Under the pieces are notes generated by a model. The model was not told where the DNA came from. It was given only the letters and a program-made list of their open reading frames with translations, and ran no database searches. A stretch of DNA of 9,106 nucleotides from Pseudomonadota bacterium (GTDB lineage: Bacteria; Pseudomonadota; Gammaproteobacteria; Steroidobacterales; GCA-2729495), in the NCBI GenBank assembly GCA_030836925.1, contig JAUPLK010000042.1:1-9106 (forward strand), written 5' to 3'. Positions 5,964-9,106 of the stretch are shown piece by piece (within the stretch, counting starts at the first letter, position 1; every line of letters begins with the position of its first letter). Made by a program: the position numbers and the translations under genes.

Positions 5964-6931
5964 GCCAAGCCAAGACCATCGCACAGCCGGCTCCCGCCAA
6001 GTCAAAGCTCTGGAAGCCGCCCATCGTTGGCATTGTCACCTTCGTCCTGATGTTTCTGGCCGTGGGCCTCGGCCACACCATGATGGTGCTGATCGAGCAC
6101 TACCTCGGCAAGGAAATGACCCTGACCTTGTCGCCGCTGCTCGGCTTCAGCGGCATCGTCATGCTCTGGTACGGCGTGAAGTCGAAGAACGAGACCTTCC
6201 AGACCTGGATCGGCTTCTTCGGTGCCCTCATGGTCTGGATGTGCTGGGTCGAGTTCTTCTACATGTGGTACGGCCGCATGAACTGGGGAATGCTGCCCCG
6301 GATGGATGGCTTGACCGGCGAAGGTCCCCTGGAAATCAGCGGCACCTATCCCGAGTACATGATCATGGGGTCCACGGTGGGCCTGCTGCTCATGATGCTG
6401 TGCTTCTATACCTTCGACAAAGACACCCGCTGCAACATGTTCCTGTGGTTCCAGGACAAGCTGGGTCTCAAGGAAGGGCTTGGCCCGAGCACCAAGACCG
6501 CGAAGGACCGCAACTACGCGATCATCACCTTCATGGAAACTTTCTTCGTCACCTGGTTCTGCTATGCCTGGAACCTGCTCACCTTCGACCCGGGCCTGAT
6601 GGGCAAGGGCAATCTGTTTTTGGCCATCAACCTGGGCTCAGTTTTCATCGCCATCGTCTGGGCGGGCTTCTGCCTCACCCGTCTGATCCAGTTCAAGCGC
6701 ACGGCCACGGCCCTGCGCTACGCCATCCCGGTGGGCAACATCGCCTGGGTGAACGTCGAGATCCTGGAGAAGCTGAACCTGATGAGCCATGAGGTCTTCC
6801 TCGACCCCTTCAGCCACACGCTGGAGGCGTCGGTTCTGTTTGGTGCCCTGCTGACGCTGATCGTTCTGCTGCTGCTTGCGCCCAAGAAGCCCTCCGAACT
6901 GGGCCGTCGCGCCACCGCTGCCACCGAATGA
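5960..6931 (+). CDS. Seven-helix integral membrane protein of unrecognised family
   Basis: I do not recognise this 323-residue protein. After a Pro/Lys-rich cytosolic tail, hydrophobic segments lie at about 22-45, 53-73, 83-104, 133-152, 186-207, 219-240 and 289-307. It is rich in Trp, Phe and Met, and several polar residues sit in or beside helices: H39, E46, H47, E98, E132, E193, H277, E278, H286 and E289. Such His/Glu sets can bind metal or quinone, but no known di-iron, heme or copper motif is complete. A soluble loop (about 153-185) holds C158 and a Lys-rich stretch. Its start overlaps the fdxA stop (ATGA) and its stop overlaps the next start, so the three products are probably coupled. 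A ferredoxin-linked redox role is inferred from context only. A longer form from 5906 is unlikely. Confidence 0.85.
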   Translation: MSQAKTIAQPAPAKSKLWKPPIVGIVTFVLMFLAVGLGHTMMVLIEHYLGKEMTLTLSPLLGFSGIVMLWYGVKSKNETFQTWIGFFGALMVWMCWVEFFYMWYGRMNWGMLPRMDGLTGEGPLEISGTYPEYMIMGSTVGLLLMMLCFYTFDKDTRCNMFLWFQDKLGLKEGLGPSTKTAKDRNYAIITFMETFFVTWFCYAWNLLTFDPGLMGKGNLFLAINLGSVFIAIVWAGFCLTRLIQFKRTATALRYAIPVGNIAWVNVEILEKLNLMSHEVFLDPFSHTLEASVLFGALLTLIVLLLLAPKKPSELGRRATAATE

Positions 6932-7335
6932 AGAATGGGTCCTGCTGCATGAACGTCCTGAACCGGAACTTTCGCCGCCATGCGCTGCCTGCTTTCGCCT
7001 TGCTGCTCTCCGCGGGCGGCGCTTCAGCCGAGAAGCTGGTGATGCCCAAGGGGATGGGCGGCGTGCCCGACATCGGCGCGATCCCCTGCGAGGTGTACAG
7101 CGAGATGGTGCGAATCGCCCCGCTCGGCAGCCGGCACTCGCTGATCACCTGGTCCGCCGGCTACCTGCAGGCGGTCACCGGCAAGCCGCTGCAGGAAGTG
7201 GTGAACGCCGCGGATCGTACCGGTCCGGCCTGGACCTACGCCCGGCTGGGCGACGAGCTCACGGCTTTCTGCAAGTCGAATCCAAAGGCGCTGACCCGCG
7301 ACGCCGTCCTCAGCGTAGCCCGCGCGCTGGAGTAG
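6928..7335 (+). CDS. Small exported two-cysteine protein, HdeA/Rap1a-like
   Basis: A 135-residue precursor. A basic n-region (RNFRRH), a hydrophobic core (ALPAFALLLSAGG) and ASA|EK give a Sec signal peptide cleaved after residue 34, leaving about 101 periplasmic residues. The mature part has C54 and C115 with W75-x-x-G-Y between, followed by a SNPKALTRDAVL helix. This two-Cys pattern is seen in the HdeA/Rap1a group of small helical periplasmic proteins, usually joined by one disulfide. That family includes acid chaperones and immunity-type proteins, so no exact role can be given. The start used overlaps the membrane-protein stop (ATGA); ATG at 6949 would give a more typical 27-residue signal peptide. 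The TAG stop abuts the left end of a foldback repeat, so insertion may have set the C-terminus. Confidence 0.75.
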   Translation: MKNGSCCMNVLNRNFRRHALPAFALLLSAGGASAEKLVMPKGMGGVPDIGAIPCEVYSEMVRIAPLGSRHSLITWSAGYLQAVTGKPLQEVVNAADRTGPAWTYARLGDELTAFCKSNPKALTRDAVLSVARALE

Positions 7336-7457
7336 GTGCCGGGTTTGGCTTATTTGGCTTATTTGGCTTGTTCGAAACAGGGTGCCGGGTTTGGTTTGTT
7401 TGGCGGCTGAGAAAATGTGATTCCCCACATCAGCCAGATGCAGCCAAACCCGGCACC
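7335..7457. repeat. Foldback repeat element 1 (GGTGCCGGG-capped, 9-bp units), degenerate
   Basis: The ends are a perfect 15-bp inverted repeat: GGTGCCGGGTTTGGC (7335-7349) and GCCAAACCCGGCACC (7443-7457). The left arm continues with ATTTGGCTT units (7352-7360 and 7361-7369) and is identical to element 2 over 32 bp. A second direct copy of the cap, GGTGCCGGGTTTGG, begins at 7381, so the element looks like one copy nested in or fused with another. The right arm is degenerate (CAGCCAGATG). No protein is encoded in it. It fills most of the 178-bp gap between the convergent exported-protein and UbiD genes and could end transcription from either side by hairpin formation, although there is no clear T-tract. 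Confidence 0.85.
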
Positions 7458-7513
7458 CGACCTGCTACCAGCCATCCGGCAATCTGCGATTTCCGCTGGC
7501 ACAGCAGAGCCAG

Positions 7514-8956
7514 TCATCTCTTCGACGACAGCCGCCGGTCCAGCCGTGCCCGGTCGCTGATCTCCGGCCAGCCGGCCGCACGCCAGGTCGACAGGGCCTG
7601 TTCCATCAGCGCCCGCGGCGGCAGCGATACCGGGGTGGTGTCGAGACTGCGGGTCGCGTCGATTACGAGCTTGCTGCCGAGCTTTTTCCCCTGGGCGTCG
7701 GGACTTACCGCGTGGTCCATGGCGGCCGGGAACCCGCCGATGACCTCCACGTCCCGCTGCGGATCCACGTGGGAGCTCATGACCCAGTCCAGGTCCGTGC
7801 GGTCGCGCACGTCGATATCCTCATCGACCAGTGTGATGCGCTTGCAGGGTGTCGTGCGGGCCAGCAACCGGCCCAGTTCCCGGGCGTGGCCGGGACGGGT
7901 GGGGCGCAGGCTCACGACCAGGTGTGCGGCGCCACCGCCGAACATGAGGTCGATCCAGCAGTCGCGCACCGTTGTCTCGCCGTGGATGTGGCGCAGCTGG
8001 TAGCGGATCAGTGCAGCGTTGCCGAGGCTCTGCAGGATGGTGCTTTCGGAGGGCGGGATCTGGCTGGCGAGCCCGTAGTAGATCGCGTCGCGCCGGTGGG
8101 TGATCGCGGTGATGCGGGCAACCGGGCGCAGCTCGACGTCGCTCATGTAGCCGGCCGATTCGCCGAACGGCCCCTCTGGCGCGGTGTCGCCTGGCAGGAC
8201 CTCGCCTTCGATGATGATCTCGGCGCGCGCGGGGACCAGCAGTTCGTTCGACACGCAGCGCACGAGATCGATGGCTTCGCCCTTCAGGCCGCCGGCGATG
8301 GTGACCTCGTCCACGCCCGCCGGCAGGTTCGCCACCGACGCCAGGTAGACCGAGGGCTCCGCACCGATGACCCAGGCGATGGGCGCCGGCCGGCCTGCGG
8401 CCCAGTCGGCTTCCGCGCAGGCGCGCCCCTGGCGACCCGGCGCCAGGTTCACGACGACGCTCCGGGCATCGCGTACCAGTGTGCGATAGACGCCCATGTT
8501 CTGCACGCCGCTGCGCGGGTCGCGGTTCACGACACAAGTGGTGATATAGGGCGCGGCATCGCGTCCCGGCGTCCACATCGGGATCGGCAGGTGGCCGAGA
8601 TCCACATCGACCCCACGTCGCACGACCTCCTGACAGGGCGCCTGTGCGACCGTCACCGGCGTTCGTGGGGCGAGCAGTGCGCGTTCCCAGTGGTCGTTGA
8701 TCTGCGCCGGCTCGACGCCCAGTGCCAGCGCGTAGCTCTGCACCGTGGCGCCCAGCGCGCCGGTCACCAGCGGGAAGTCGGCACCTGCGACCTGGTCGAA
8801 GCGCAGGCCAAAGCGCTGTTCCAGCGGCAGGCCCTGGAACACCCACTTCACCAGGCAGCCGGGCTCGAGCAGCCGGTCCACCGGCGTCGTCACCCGCCGC
8901 AGCAGCTCGCGGCGTTCGGCGAGCTCAAGGTAATTGCGCAGATCACCACCAAGCAT
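7514..8956 (-). CDS. UbiD-family (prenylated-FMN dependent) decarboxylase
   Basis: A 480-residue member of the UbiD family, which reversibly decarboxylates aromatic or alpha,beta-unsaturated acids with prenylated FMN made by a UbiX partner (not in the window). The N-terminus GGDLRNYLELAERRELLRRV is typical. Catalytic residues are present: R158 in NMGVYR, and E261 and E266 in EGPFGE, matching the Arg-Glu-Glu set of Fdc1. Metal-site candidates are N144 and E217, but the PGRH histidine is replaced by Gln (Q176). The N-terminal half differs from E. coli UbiD, so ubiquinone synthesis is not the likely role; aromatic or terpenoid acid metabolism fits better. The ATG has no ribosome binding site, but TATACA ends 8 bases upstream, hinting at a leaderless message. 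Foldback repeats flank the gene on both sides. Confidence 0.9.
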   Translation of the reverse strand: MLGGDLRNYLELAERRELLRRVTTPVDRLLEPGCLVKWVFQGLPLEQRFGLRFDQVAGADFPLVTGALGATVQSYALALGVEPAQINDHWERALLAPRTPVTVAQAPCQEVVRRGVDVDLGHLPIPMWTPGRDAAPYITTCVVNRDPRSGVQNMGVYRTLVRDARSVVVNLAPGRQGRACAEADWAAGRPAPIAWVIGAEPSVYLASVANLPAGVDEVTIAGGLKGEAIDLVRCVSNELLVPARAEIIIEGEVLPGDTAPEGPFGESAGYMSDVELRPVARITAITHRRDAIYYGLASQIPPSESTILQSLGNAALIRYQLRHIHGETTVRDCWIDLMFGGGAAHLVVSLRPTRPGHARELGRLLARTTPCKRITLVDEDIDVRDRTDLDWVMSSHVDPQRDVEVIGGFPAAMDHAVSPDAQGKKLGSKLVIDATRSLDTTPVSLPPRALMEQALSTWRAAGWPEISDRARLDRRLSSKR

Positions 8957-8964
8957 GGCGCAAG

Positions 8965-8970
8965 TGTATA
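8965..8970 (-). promoter_or_regulatory. Candidate -10 box (TATACA) for the UbiD-family gene
   Basis: Read on the minus strand, TATACA lies 8 bases before the UbiD start, so transcription would begin at or next to the ATG and give a leaderless mRNA. The -35 position would fall inside the arm of foldback element 2 and has no consensus hexamer. The assignment is tentative. Confidence 0.25.
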
Positions 8971-8971
8971 T

Positions 8972-9071
8972 GGTGCCGGGTTTGGCTTATTTGGCTTATT
9001 TGGTTCGATAAGCCAAATAAGCCAAATAAGCCAAATAAGCCAAATAAGCCAAATAAGCCAAACCCGGCACC
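8972..9071. repeat. Foldback repeat element 2, perfect 32-bp inverted repeat with tandem 9-bp units
   Basis: This is a 100-bp element. The left arm 8972-9003 is the exact reverse complement of 9040-9071, with a 36-base centre. The caps are GGTGCCGGG and CCCGGCACC. Between them the right half holds five AAGCCAAAT units plus a terminal AAGCCAAAC (9010-9063), against about two and a half complementary units on the left, so the arms differ in unit number and the foldback can pair in several registers. The left 32 bp match element 1 exactly. There is no coding capacity. It looks like a small non-autonomous (REP/MITE-like) element; no transposase gene is nearby. The last 35 bases of the window beyond it (9072-9106) show TATACT at 9074-9079 but no gene that can be supported. 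Confidence 0.9.
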
Positions 9072-9106
9072 CTTATACTTCTCTCGCGAGTCGGCCAGGC
9101 AATCGC

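Noticed and set aside
7335..7457. Intrinsic terminator for the fdxA operon as a firm call
   Set aside because: The hairpin-forming ends are far apart and no T-tract follows, so termination is only a possibility noted in the repeat entry.
6876..8003. 375-codon plus-strand frame running across the exported-protein gene, the repeat and the end of the UbiD gene
   Set aside because: It crosses two real genes on opposite strands and translates the 9-bp repeat as GLFGLFGLF; the composition is Arg/Ser-rich and no domain is visible.
7821..8846. 341-codon minus-strand frame within the UbiD gene
   Set aside because: It lies in a different frame of the same strand, is strongly Arg/Gly/Ala-biased, and the overlapping frame is a clear UbiD-family protein.
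8972..9071. CRISPR array reading of the tandem repeats
   Set aside because: The units are 9 bp and contiguous with no unique spacers, and the whole is an inverted repeat; no cas genes are present.

Overview
The window is GC-rich, densely packed proteobacterial DNA. The ferredoxin at 5625 closely resembles Azotobacter-type ferredoxin I, and the set of families present (single-component-type Rieske oxygenase, CpxA/CpxR-like two-component pair, UbiD-family decarboxylase) fits a gammaproteobacterium with aromatic, lipid or steroid metabolism. No gene here fixes the genus.

Layout, left to right. Bases 2-154 (+) are the tail of a protein ending in a four-cysteine cluster that resembles the iron-sulfur loop of endonuclease III-type glycosylases. 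A Rieske-type oxygenase alpha subunit (220-1326, +) converges on a single-domain rhodanese (1351-1806, -) across a 24-bp gap holding a perfect 12-bp palindrome. A 148-bp divergent spacer leads to an ATP-cone/P-loop kinase resembling archaeal 2-phosphoglycerate kinase (1955-2863, +), which overlaps by 4 bp a HAD-family hydrolase with an unusual catalytic motif (2860-3477, +). That gene runs 35 bp into the end of a convergent sensor kinase (3443-4801, -), which lies directly downstream of its OmpR-family response regulator (4802-5518, -).

From the divergent spacer 5519-5624, which has a phased TTG repeat array and a consensus -35, a second operon runs rightward: a 7Fe ferredoxin (fdxA), a seven-helix membrane protein of unrecognised family, and a small exported two-cysteine protein resembling the HdeA/Rap1a group. 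All junctions are ATGA overlaps, so the three are probably made together. This ferredoxin, membrane protein and periplasmic protein set is the best candidate for an undescribed redox system in the window.

The right end holds a UbiD-family prenylated-FMN decarboxylase (7514-8956, -) flanked on both sides by related foldback repeats (7335-7457 and 8972-9071). These are built from a GGTGCCGGG cap and 9-bp ATTTGGCTT units. The second element is a perfect 32-bp inverted repeat with six tandem units in its right arm. No rRNA, tRNA, CRISPR array or transposase gene was seen, and no gene-free stretch exceeds 300 bases.
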